NCBI GenBank assembly: GCA_016294075.1
Contig: JAEDCQ010000001.1
Coordinates: 372,001 to 436,000 of the forward strand
From: Lachnospiraceae bacterium
GTDB lineage: Bacteria > Bacillota > Clostridia > Lachnospirales > Lachnospiraceae
Reading direction: 5' to 3'
DNA: 64,000 nt
The position numbers and the translations under genes were made by a program. The notes beneath the pieces are model-generated. The model made no database searches. It saw nothing but the letters and a program-made list of their open reading frames with translations, and was not told where the DNA came from. This document shows positions 8,243-16,496 of the stretch, piece by piece (position 1 is the first letter of the stretch; the number at the start of each line of letters is the position of its first letter).

Positions 8243-9529
8243 TTATCGTTTTGCCAAATCCTCTGTAATTTCTTCCCAGGTTACTCCTTTTTCTACCATT
8301 AAAACCATCATATGATAAAGGAAATCAGAAATTTCGTATTTGATTTCATTAGGGTTCGGATTTTTTGCTGCAATGACAATCTCAGTTGCTTCTTCTCCAA
8401 CTTTTTTTAAGATTTTATCAATTCCTTTGTCAAACAGATAATTGGTATAAGAACCTTCCTTGGGGTTTATCTTTCTGTCTTTAATGACTGCATATACATC
8501 TTCAAATACATGCAGAGGATTATCCTCTGTTTTCATTTCCTTTTCTATAACAGGCTGGAAAAAACAGGTTTTATTCCCTGTGTGACAGGCTACACCTATT
8601 TGAATTACTTTAGCAAGCATGGTATCCATATCACAATCAATTGTTAAAGATTGTACATGCTGGTAATGTCCGCTCGTTTCTCCTTTTACCCATAATGCCT
8701 GACGGCTTCTGCTGAAATACGTCATCATACCGGTGCTTAACGTCGTTTCATACGCTTCTTTATTCATATATGCCATCATCAATACTTCATCCGTTTTATA
8801 ATCCTGTACAATAACAGGAAGAAGACCGTCAGAATTTAATTTAAACTCTTCCCATGTAAAACGGGCACGTACTCTTGAGACAGATATGCCATTCTCCTCC
8901 AATATGCCCTTTAAAGCAGGAAGCTCTGCAGCATTATGTGTAACAACATCTCCTGTAATACCGTAAATATTTTCAATCTGTAGAACACCTATCAGTTTAT
9001 CAAGTGTTAATTCCGGCAGAGAAACAAGCATGGGAACCGGGCATTCTGCCGCTGCATCATGAACCTTTACGGGATTTACCAAAAGGACAAAATCGCAGTA
9101 TTCTTCAATCAGTTCTTTATTATCGGCAACTTCTTCCTTAGAAGAAACACTGGCAATAATTTTATCCGAACCGAACTTCTTTGCAACCTCTTTGGTTATT
9201 TCGATATTACCCTGCTTGGAATAGTTTAAAGCCGCCTTATTGCAACCGGCATACAGAAGCTTTTTTATATCTTCCATACGTTTTACGTTTCCGGCACCAT
9301 AAACCGGAATATCCAATGTTTCGCAAATGTTTTTAATTATATCCAATGCTTCCTCATGTGTTTCATCCGAATCAGACATATCATAAATCAGTATGGCATC
9401 TGCATTGTTTTCTTCATAAAATTTTGCCAGATGAAGAGGATCTGCATCAACCAGAGTATGTTCTTCTAAGCTTTTTACCGCAATTTTATTAAGCAGATAC
9501 ATGCAGGGAATGATTTTTCTGTCTTTCAT
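8243..9529 (-). CDS. hisIE: HisF-like barrel fused to HisIE
   Basis: The C-terminal half is HisIE. Phosphoribosyl-AMP cyclohydrolase motifs are IDCDMDT and ACHTGNKTCFF; the phosphoribosyl-ATP pyrophosphatase part has VGEEATEIVIAAKN. Together they do steps 2 and 3 of histidine synthesis. Residues 1 to about 225 look like a HisF/HisA TIM barrel (KIIPCMYLLNK, AKFYEENNADAILIYD, VYGAGNVKRMEDIKKLLYAGCNKAAL). The two HisF catalytic aspartates are replaced by Tyr11 and by Ser129 in ASVSSK. The barrel is therefore probably not a cyclase and may be structural or regulatory. The 428 residues are about double a plain HisIE. The gene ends the operon and its ATG overlaps the hisB stop by one base. Confidence 0.9.
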   Translation of the reverse strand: MKDRKIIPCMYLLNKIAVKSLEEHTLVDADPLHLAKFYEENNADAILIYDMSDSDETHEEALDIIKNICETLDIPVYGAGNVKRMEDIKKLLYAGCNKAALNYSKQGNIEITKEVAKKFGSDKIIASVSSKEEVADNKELIEEYCDFVLLVNPVKVHDAAAECPVPMLVSLPELTLDKLIGVLQIENIYGITGDVVTHNAAELPALKGILEENGISVSRVRARFTWEEFKLNSDGLLPVIVQDYKTDEVLMMAYMNKEAYETTLSTGMMTYFSRSRQALWVKGETSGHYQHVQSLTIDCDMDTMLAKVIQIGVACHTGNKTCFFQPVIEKEMKTEDNPLHVFEDVYAVIKDRKINPKEGSYTNYLFDKGIDKILKKVGEEATEIVIAAKNPNPNEIKYEISDFLYHMMVLMVEKGVTWEEITEDLAKR

Positions 9530-10116
9530 TATAATGTTCCTTTCGTACTTAATACGGATTTAATACGTCCATCCTTGGTACAGGCTTCATCTAAAGCCTT
9601 TCCGAATACTTTAAACATTGCTTCTGCAATATGGTGTGAATTTACACCATCCAATACTTTTATATGCAGATTCATGCCCGCGCTGTAGCTGATGGCATAG
9701 AAAAATTCTCTCACAAGCTCTGTTTCAAAATCCCCTACGGTCTGCGTCGGGAAATTAGCATCAAACGAAAAATACGGTCTTCCGGATAAATCCAGTGAGC
9801 ATAATACAAGTGCATCATCCATCGGCAGAATAAAATAACCGAAACGTTTGATACCGACTTTATCTCCTATGGCTTCCTTAATGGCATTTCCTAAAACAAT
9901 TCCGGTATCTTCTACGGTATGATGACCATCCACCTCCAAATCGCCCTTTACTTTTATGTCTAAATCAAAGAAACCATGTTTACCAAATCCTGACAGCATA
10001 TGGTCAAAAAAACCGATTCCCGTATCAATTTTTGTTATACCTGTGCCATCAATGTTGAGCATTACATTAATATCCGTTTCTTTTGTTGTTCTTTTTACAG
10101 ATGCTGTTCTTTCCAT
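9529..10116 (-). CDS. hisB: Imidazoleglycerol-phosphate dehydratase
   Basis: HisB dehydrates imidazole glycerol phosphate at step 6 of histidine synthesis. Metal-binding histidine motifs FFDHML, DGHHTVEDTGI and HHIAEAMFK are present. The open frame reaches a TTG at 10131, but GGAG lies seven bases before the ATG at 10116, which gives MERTASVKRTTKET and 195 residues, the usual length of the monofunctional enzyme. It lies between hisD and the HisF-like/HisIE gene. Confidence 0.96.
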   Translation of the reverse strand: MERTASVKRTTKETDINVMLNIDGTGITKIDTGIGFFDHMLSGFGKHGFFDLDIKVKGDLEVDGHHTVEDTGIVLGNAIKEAIGDKVGIKRFGYFILPMDDALVLCSLDLSGRPYFSFDANFPTQTVGDFETELVREFFYAISYSAGMNLHIKVLDGVNSHHIAEAMFKVFGKALDEACTKDGRIKSVLSTKGTL

Positions 10117-10169
10117 ATCATTACTCCACAATCATCTATTGTATTATTAATAAATTACTATAACACATT

Positions 10170-11459
10170 TTATTCAAAACGTACACGAATAGAATTTGCA
10201 TGTGCAGTCAATTGTTCCTGATTTGCAAAATATTCAATTTTATCATGCACCTTTTCCAATGCTTCCTTTGAATAAGAAATAATACTTGTTTTTTTAGTAA
10301 AATCATCCACATTTAATGGGGAGAAAAATCTTGCTGTACCGTTTGTCGGTAAAATGTGGTTAGGACCCGCAAAATAATCTCCTAAAGGTTCGGAGGAGTA
10401 TTCACCCATAAAGATTGCTCCTGCATTCTTTATTTTTGTCATAATCTGATATGGGTCTTTTGTCAAAATTTCAAGGTGCTCACTTGCAATCTCATTTGCC
10501 GCTGCAATGGCTTCTTCCATAGATTCGGCAACTAAGATATATCCATAATTTTCAAGAGACTTTTCAATAATCTCTGTACGGCTTAATTCTTTAGTAAAAA
10601 TGTCTACCTGTTCAGAAACTTTTTCTGCTAATTCTTTGCTTGTTGTAATCAGGATTGCGCTGGCAAGTTCATCATGCTCTGCCTGTGATAATAAATCTGC
10701 AGCCACATATCTGGGATTAGCCGTTTCATCGGCAATTACCAATATTTCGGAAGGTCCGGCTACCGAATCAATTCCTACATAGCCAAATACTGCCTTTTTG
10801 GCAAGTGCAACAAAGATATTACCCGGTCCGGTGATTTTATCTACTTTCGGAACAGATTCCGTGCCATATGCCATTGCCGCAATAGCCTGTGCTCCACCGA
10901 TTTTATAAATTTCATCTACTCCGGCAATATCAGCAGCAACAAGTGTAACCGGGTGTACACTTCCATCATTTCCTGCGGGAGTGCAAAGTACAATTTTTTC
11001 AACGCCGGCTACTTTAGCAGGAATAATATTCATCAATACACTGCTCGGATAGTATGCCTTTCCACCCGGTGCATAACAACCGGCTCTTTCAATTGGTGTA
11101 ATCTTCTGCCCTAAAATGGTTCCGTCTTCCTTTGGAACAATCCAGCTTTCTCTAAGCTGTTTTTCATGAAATGTACGGATGTTTTCAGCCGCTTCTCTGA
11201 TAACTTCAACAAGTTTTGCATCGATTTGTGTATATGCATTCTTAATTTCTTCTGAAGAAACACGAACATTGGATGCATCTACATCCCATTTATCAAAGCG
11301 CTTTGTATATGAAAATACTGCTTTATCTCCATTTACCATTACATCATTTACAATATCCGAAACGGTTTTCTCATACTCTCCGTAATGATTCGGACTTCTT
11401 TTTAACAAGTCCTCTAAAATATTTTTCTTTGTATCTTCGGTTAAATTTACAATTCTCAT
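10170..11459 (-). CDS. hisD: Histidinol dehydrogenase
   Basis: HisD oxidises histidinol to histidine in two NAD-dependent steps. The 429-residue protein shows YAPGGKAYYPSSVLMNIIPA, IGGAQAIAAMAYGTESVPKVDKITGPGN, SEILVIADE and the zinc-site region LLSQAEHDELASAILIT. GAGG precedes the ATG. It follows hisG by 21 bases. Normal length, with no defect seen. Confidence 0.97.
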   Translation of the reverse strand: MRIVNLTEDTKKNILEDLLKRSPNHYGEYEKTVSDIVNDVMVNGDKAVFSYTKRFDKWDVDASNVRVSSEEIKNAYTQIDAKLVEVIREAAENIRTFHEKQLRESWIVPKEDGTILGQKITPIERAGCYAPGGKAYYPSSVLMNIIPAKVAGVEKIVLCTPAGNDGSVHPVTLVAADIAGVDEIYKIGGAQAIAAMAYGTESVPKVDKITGPGNIFVALAKKAVFGYVGIDSVAGPSEILVIADETANPRYVAADLLSQAEHDELASAILITTSKELAEKVSEQVDIFTKELSRTEIIEKSLENYGYILVAESMEEAIAAANEIASEHLEILTKDPYQIMTKIKNAGAIFMGEYSSEPLGDYFAGPNHILPTNGTARFFSPLNVDDFTKKTSIISYSKEALEKVHDKIEYFANQEQLTAHANSIRVRFE

Positions 11460-11480
11460 AACAGCCTCACATTCTGCAAC

Positions 11481-12134
11481 TTATTTTTCCTCTAAAGCAT
11501 TTCTTAACTGATTAATCAGTTCATGAATTCTTTTGGACTGCATCTGCATGCTTACCTGATTTACAATCATACGTGCAGATAACGGACAAATTTCTTCCAA
11601 CACATCAAGACCGTTTTCGCGAAGCGTAGAACCGGTTTCCACAATATCTACAATCACATCTCCCAAGCCTACAATCGGTCCAAGTTCAACGGAACCGTTT
11701 AATTTGATTATATCAACGGTCTGATGTTTTTTGTTATAGAAATAATCCTTTGCAATTAAAGGATATTTACTGCAGACACGAATCATCTCATGATGCTTTA
11801 ATAATTCCTTTGCACTCTTTGGTCCACAGACACACATGCGGCATTTCCCGAAACCAAGATCCAATACTTCATAGACCTGTCTGCCCTCTTCCATCAATGT
11901 ATCCTTTCCGACAACACCGATATCGGCAGCGCCATACTCTACATATGTCGGAACATCGGGACCTTTGGAAAGGAAAAATTTGAGTTTTAATTCCTCATTG
12001 ACAAAAATAAGCTTTCTCGTATCTTTATCCTTCATTTCTTCACAGGTAATTCCGATGGATTCCAATAACTCCAGCGTCTGCTTTGCAAGACGCCCTTTGG
12101 TAAGGGCAAATGTTAAATATTTATCATTACTCAT
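11481..12134 (-). CDS. hisG: ATP phosphoribosyltransferase, short form
   Basis: HisG condenses ATP with PRPP, the first committed step of histidine synthesis. At 217 residues it is the short form that lacks the C-terminal regulatory domain and needs HisZ, which is encoded immediately upstream. Motifs include FALTKGRLAKQTLELL, YGAADIGVVGKD and the PRPP loop DVIVDIVETGSTLRENGL. AAGGA from the end of hisZ serves as ribosome-binding site (4-base gap), indicating translational coupling of the two subunits. Confidence 0.97.
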   Translation of the reverse strand: MSNDKYLTFALTKGRLAKQTLELLESIGITCEEMKDKDTRKLIFVNEELKLKFFLSKGPDVPTYVEYGAADIGVVGKDTLMEEGRQVYEVLDLGFGKCRMCVCGPKSAKELLKHHEMIRVCSKYPLIAKDYFYNKKHQTVDIIKLNGSVELGPIVGLGDVIVDIVETGSTLRENGLDVLEEICPLSARMIVNQVSMQMQSKRIHELINQLRNALEEK

Positions 12135-12138
12135 TATA

Positions 12139-13251
12139 TTATCCTTCTTTTCTCATTTCTACGGCAATACCCTGTTTCCTTAACTTTTGGGCTTCATTAA
12201 GAATATCCGTAAAGTTATTTTCATTATAAATAAGTATTTTTTTCCCTTCATCAAGGGAAACGGTAACGGACTGTCTTGTAAATGCCTGCATTAAGTCATC
12301 GATTAATATTACAAATCCGATTGCGGGCGCTTTCTTTCCAAATTGTGATAATAATGTATCATAACGTCCGCCTTTCACGATTGCATCACCCACACCGAAT
12401 GTATAAACCTTAAAAATCATACCGGTGTAATACTGATATTGTGTCAGCATTCCCAAATCAAAGGATATGTATTTTTCAATACCATATTGCTGTAATACCT
12501 CATACAGATTGGCAAGGCGTTTGATTGCCGCTTTGGAACGTGCATTATCTGCTAATTTTGCTGCCGTATCCAATACCTCAACCTGTCCTGCCAACTCGCC
12601 GGTTTTTAAAAGTTTTTCCCTTACGAGTTTATCAACATTTTCATTTAAAAGATATTCCTGTGCACCAAAAAAATTCTTGTTTGAAATATATTCATGGACC
12701 GTGGTCTCCATATCCTCTGAAAATTCAAATTCTTCACACAGACCTTTAAAATACTCGACATTACCGACACTGACCATAAAATCAGTCAGACCCGCATTTA
12801 AAAGTGCTTCAATTGTAACACTTAATACCTCTGCATCAGCATAAACACTTCCGTCACCGATCAATTCAACACCCATTTGTGTTGTCTCTTTTAATTTACC
12901 CTGTAAATTGGATACATTGGTAAATGCATTACCAAGATACGAAAAACGCAACGGCTCATTTTTATCCATAAAATACTTTGATGCACATCTTGCAATAGAC
13001 GGTGTAAAATCAGGACGAAGAGCAAGTGTATTTCCTTCTTTATCAAAAAATTTATATAATTCTCTTGATGGTGTTGTACCGATATCGCTTCCGAATACAT
13101 CAAAGAATTCAAAGCTCGGTGTCTGAATATCTTCATAACCGTATAAAGATATTTTATTATGTAAAAGGCTTTCCACTTTCAGCTTCTTTTTATATTCTGT
13201 TCCATATATATCGCGGACCCCTTCGGGTGTATGTAATAACTGTTTACCCAT
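12139..13251 (-). CDS. hisZ: ATP phosphoribosyltransferase regulatory subunit
   Basis: HisZ is a catalytically inactive histidyl-tRNA-synthetase-like partner of short HisG. The start GKQLLHTPEGVRDIYGTEYKK and motif-2-like LRPDFTPSIARCASKYF resemble class II synthetases. At 370 residues the usual anticodon-binding domain is missing or reduced. It is first gene of the his operon, behind a strong promoter, and its ATG has GGAGG before it. Confidence 0.93.
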   Translation of the reverse strand: MGKQLLHTPEGVRDIYGTEYKKKLKVESLLHNKISLYGYEDIQTPSFEFFDVFGSDIGTTPSRELYKFFDKEGNTLALRPDFTPSIARCASKYFMDKNEPLRFSYLGNAFTNVSNLQGKLKETTQMGVELIGDGSVYADAEVLSVTIEALLNAGLTDFMVSVGNVEYFKGLCEEFEFSEDMETTVHEYISNKNFFGAQEYLLNENVDKLVREKLLKTGELAGQVEVLDTAAKLADNARSKAAIKRLANLYEVLQQYGIEKYISFDLGMLTQYQYYTGMIFKVYTFGVGDAIVKGGRYDTLLSQFGKKAPAIGFVILIDDLMQAFTRQSVTVSLDEGKKILIYNENNFTDILNEAQKLRKQGIAVEMRKEG

Positions 13252-13319
13252 AACAGCCTCCGTTTCTAAATACTTTAGTGCGGTAACGTGCTACCTTGCT
13301 ATCAAATTAAACTATAAGT

Positions 13320-13348
13320 AGTATACCTTTATGTTTGTACTCTGTCAA
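13320..13348 (-). promoter_or_regulatory. Promoter of the his operon
   Basis: On the minus strand a consensus -35 TTGACA (13343-13348), a 17-base spacer and -10 TATACT (13320-13325) are found. The leader to the hisZ ATG is only about 60 bases and contains a small GGTA-TACC hairpin, too short for a classical T-box. The gap downstream of recU contains nothing else. Confidence 0.88.
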
Positions 13349-13374
13349 CGGTAAAATAATTATGAAAAAAAAGG

Positions 13375-13911
13375 TTATGCTTCTCTTTCCAAAATATCTT
13401 TCTGCATCATTTCCAAATACGGAACAAAAATCCCCTGTTTTGAAGAAAAAAAATAATCCGTTTTCAGTTCATCAAAACGAAAGCTTTTTCTGCCGCCATT
13501 TTGAGCTCTCTCCCAAAAAACAAGAAGCTCTCTTAAGCGCAGATAATAAAAAAGTTCCTTGTCGGTATAATATATCAGAAAAAAAGCAATTCCTTTCTGC
13601 TTTTCAAAATTTTTCATAAACTCCACCTGATGCTCATGGATATTCTGTAAGGAAAAAGTATCCTGAGCCGATTCCTTTGCGTCAAAGCAGACCGGAATTC
13701 CCTGAACAGCTCCGATATAATCGACGGTACTCTTCTGTTCAAAATAAGCGAGCGTAATATGCCTGTGTTCCCGGTCAATCTTAATCGGCGTAATCGGTGT
13801 CGGAATCTTTTGAATCAGTGCCAATCCGCTGTCCAGATACTTTTCATTTGTACGGTTTATGAATTCTTCCAATACTGAGCCTCGTAAGCCTCTGGAATTC
13901 CATGTTGCCAT
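13375..13911 (-). CDS. recU: Holliday junction resolvase RecU
   Basis: RecU cuts Holliday junctions in Gram-positive bacteria. The start MATWNSRGLRGSVLEEFINRTN, then KIPTPITPIKI, the catalytic stretch QKSTVDYIGAVQGIPVCFDAKE and NIHEHQVEFM are all characteristic. At 178 residues it is slightly shorter than Bacillus RecU. It lies 21 bases downstream of a RluA-type gene, apparently in one operon. Confidence 0.93.
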   Translation of the reverse strand: MATWNSRGLRGSVLEEFINRTNEKYLDSGLALIQKIPTPITPIKIDREHRHITLAYFEQKSTVDYIGAVQGIPVCFDAKESAQDTFSLQNIHEHQVEFMKNFEKQKGIAFFLIYYTDKELFYYLRLRELLVFWERAQNGGRKSFRFDELKTDYFFSSKQGIFVPYLEMMQKDILEREA

Positions 13912-13932
13912 AAATACCTCCCGGTGTTGTAT

Positions 13933-14928
13933 TTAAAAAAACTGTTTTTTGAATTGTAAAAACGCTTCAGGTTCCGGACATATAAATTCTTTTTTCGATA
14001 AATATGACAATTCGCCGTTAAGTATCGGAAATACAATGCGATACGCATGCAGAAGCTGGTACTTTGGATAACCTTTGTTTTTGTTTTGACCTCCATACTT
14101 CGGGTCGCCTACAATCGGATGCCCGTAAGCAGATAAATGTGCTCGAATCTGATGGGTTTTACCGGTAATAAGCTCGATTTCCAAATAGGAATAATCAGCC
14201 TTTGCCATGATTGAGCGATAAGCTGTTACAATGGAAGCATACTGCTCTGTGTTCTGTTCCTGCTTTGAAAGAAATATTTTGGCCTGATTACTGCTTTCAT
14301 CTTTGCGATAATACGCTTCTAAAACCTTTTCACCTTCTAATTTACCATATACATAAGTCCTGTAATATTTTTGGAGTGTTCTTTCCTTAAGAATACGACT
14401 CATTTCACGACTTCCGGGTAAGGTTTTTCCGCAAATGACAAGACCGCTTGTATTTCGGTCCAAACGATTACAGACAGAGGGTTTAAATCTCTTCAGAGAA
14501 TCTTCCGTAACTGCTTTTGTATTAAGCAGATATCCTATCATCCATTCATTTATGGATACATCTTCCGCTTCTGCTTTTTGAGATAAGATGCCTGCCGGTT
14601 TGTCCAATAATAGTATATGTTCATCTTCGTAAATAACCCGAATACCCCTTAGAAAATCATATGCTTTTTGATATGCATTGTATTCGTTTTGTTCTCCTGC
14701 CGTTTTTGCCCCGGAAAATTTATCAAAAGTCTCATCACTGAAAAAACACTGAATCAAATCACCGGATATAAGCTGTTCTGAACCGGTTGCTTTTTTACCG
14801 TTTAAAGTAATATTCTTTTTTCTGAGCATCTTATATAAAAAGCCTGTTCCCATTTCCGGGAAAATACGTTTTAAATACTTTTCCAGACGTTGCTTTTCAT
14901 CCAGACTTGTGATAACGAGTTCTTTCAT
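13933..14928 (-). CDS. RluA/RluD-family pseudouridine synthase
   Basis: This enzyme isomerises uridine in ribosomal or transfer RNA. An S4-like RNA-binding segment is at residues 10-60 (RLEKYLKRIFPEMG, FLYKMLRKKNITLNG), followed by the catalytic domain with NRLDRNTSGLVICGK; the Asp of RLD is the catalytic residue. HQIRAHLSAYGHPIVGDPKYG is the second signature. At 331 residues the length is normal. The modified position cannot be deduced from sequence alone. Confidence 0.92.
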   Translation of the reverse strand: MKELVITSLDEKQRLEKYLKRIFPEMGTGFLYKMLRKKNITLNGKKATGSEQLISGDLIQCFFSDETFDKFSGAKTAGEQNEYNAYQKAYDFLRGIRVIYEDEHILLLDKPAGILSQKAEAEDVSINEWMIGYLLNTKAVTEDSLKRFKPSVCNRLDRNTSGLVICGKTLPGSREMSRILKERTLQKYYRTYVYGKLEGEKVLEAYYRKDESSNQAKIFLSKQEQNTEQYASIVTAYRSIMAKADYSYLEIELITGKTHQIRAHLSAYGHPIVGDPKYGGQNKNKGYPKYQLLHAYRIVFPILNGELSYLSKKEFICPEPEAFLQFKKQFF

Positions 14929-14979
14929 GATTATTTCCCATATATAAATAATTTGCCTGCATTTTATCTGTATTTCATT

Positions 14980-15546
14980 CTATAATGATACACTATAAAG
15001 CATTGATACAATGTCTTTTCTTGCAGAAGTATCCGCCTCACTTTGGTTTAATTCATTCAGACGGTTTATATATTTCTCACGGTCCTTAAATAATTTAACA
15101 GTAATATCCTGAATTCTTTCTTTATTTAAAATATCTTTCATATGTTCGTTAAATTCTTTTTCCACAATTTTTTCATCGGAACTATATGCAATAATTGCAT
15201 TTTGAGTTACAACCAGATGGTTGATTGGAAAGTTCTTCTGATAACTTGTAAAGTAAAGATCATAATACCCATCCAAAGAACCAATTGCTCTATCAATCGC
15301 TTCTTTATCCTTAGGCAGACAGCCTTTTGCCTTTAAAAACATAATCATATTGACTGCACTTTTACTTGCAGGAAGACAACCCAACACTGCAACAACGGTT
15401 AATAGATTCGCGTTTGTTTTTGTGGTAACATATCCGGCAATATAAAGTGCAAGCGATATTGCGAACATTCCAATTGTCATGATAATTGACACTTTCTTTT
15501 TATAAAGCAGATAACCATACTCGCCTTTTTTCATTTTGTTTTTCAT
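14980..15546 (-). CDS. Two-helix membrane protein of unknown function
   Basis: Not recognised. The frame is open to 15594, but AGAGG six bases before the ATG at 15546 supports a start at MKNKMKKGEYGYLLYKKK, giving 188 residues. Two hydrophobic segments lie at about residues 22-40 and 44-65. The remaining 120 residues are cytoplasmic-looking and helical (EKEFNEHMKDILNKERIQD). A conserved-protein-like block NHLVVTQNAIIAYSSDE sits in the middle. It ends 50 bases before the RluA-type gene. Confidence 0.6.
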   Translation of the reverse strand: MKNKMKKGEYGYLLYKKKVSIIMTIGMFAISLALYIAGYVTTKTNANLLTVVAVLGCLPASKSAVNMIMFLKAKGCLPKDKEAIDRAIGSLDGYYDLYFTSYQKNFPINHLVVTQNAIIAYSSDEKIVEKEFNEHMKDILNKERIQDITVKLFKDREKYINRLNELNQSEADTSARKDIVSMLYSVSL

Positions 15547-15624
15547 ACCCAACCTCTTTCCTATAACATAAGGATGGCTCGTAAAGCGTGTCATCCGTTG
15601 TTTATAATAGCACTATATCCATAA

Positions 15625-16446
15625 TTATTTCAATGCTCTCTGAATAATCAGTAACAGCTTATGAGGCAGAAGTTTACTAAATATAAAGAATGCCCGAATC
15701 GGTAGGCTGTATACCGAGATATCCTTTTTATTACGCGCATCCGATAATGCTTTTTTTACAACTTTTTGGGGCTTAGCCATAACCAGTTTCTTAATAAAGA
15801 GAGTATCTCCGCTCTTTTCTGCTCTGTCAAAAAACTCGGTATCCACCGGTCCGGGACAGACCGCAGTCACATATATTTTCTTGGAACGTAATTCCTCATT
15901 CAGTGCCCTTGAAAAGCTTAGTACATAAGATTTTGTGGCAGCATAAACCGCAAATTTCGGCTGTGGTAAAAATGCAGCACTGCTTGCAAGCTGAATAATG
16001 CGGCTGTTTTCTTTCATATAGGGAATGCAGCAATATGTTACCGCAGTCAGAACACGGCAGTTCAAATCAACCATACCTATTTGTTCATGCATTCTCTCAC
16101 AATTTGTAGTTTCAGCCTGAACAATATGGTTTGTAGTATCAGCACTATCTTGGGAAAACGGACCGAGGATTCCATATCCGGCACTATTTACCAACAGACG
16201 AATATGTGGATTTTCCTTTTGCAGCAATTCACGCAATAACGTTATAGATTCCGCTTTACACAAATCAAGGGCCATTACCTTGCAATTATGGTTACAATTA
16301 TCAGCCAAATCCTGTAACACATCTTTTCTTCTGGCAATCAGCCAAAATTCATCCGCATTTGGAAATCCGGCATCAATCTGCCTGACAAATTCTTTTCCCA
16401 TACCGGAGGAAGCGCCGGTCACGATAATAATATTCTTTCTTTTCAT
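15625..16446 (-). CDS. SDR-family oxidoreductase
   Basis: This is a short-chain dehydrogenase/reductase. The Rossmann motif TGASSGMGKEF is near the N-terminus, NSAGYG corresponds to the NNAG motif, the catalytic Ser is in QLASSAAF, and YAATKSY gives the Tyr and Lys. CPGPVDTEF follows as usual. The ATG at 16446 is preferred over a TTG at 16458; the ribosome-binding site is weak. Substrate unknown. A C-terminal basic and hydrophobic stretch (ALLPHKLLLIIQRALK-like) may associate with membranes. Confidence 0.85.
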   Translation of the reverse strand: MKRKNIIIVTGASSGMGKEFVRQIDAGFPNADEFWLIARRKDVLQDLADNCNHNCKVMALDLCKAESITLLRELLQKENPHIRLLVNSAGYGILGPFSQDSADTTNHIVQAETTNCERMHEQIGMVDLNCRVLTAVTYCCIPYMKENSRIIQLASSAAFLPQPKFAVYAATKSYVLSFSRALNEELRSKKIYVTAVCPGPVDTEFFDRAEKSGDTLFIKKLVMAKPQKVVKKALSDARNKKDISVYSLPIRAFFIFSKLLPHKLLLIIQRALK

Positions 16447-16496
16447 TTTCTTAACCAATTTTTCTTTTCAAGAAATTTTTCTAATATTTATAAGCC

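Noticed and set aside
13252..13319. T-box leader before hisZ
   Set aside because: The leader contains GGTAGCACGTTACC, slightly like a T-box antiterminator, but it is only about 60 bases from the promoter. There is no specifier stem I, and no terminator precedes the gene.
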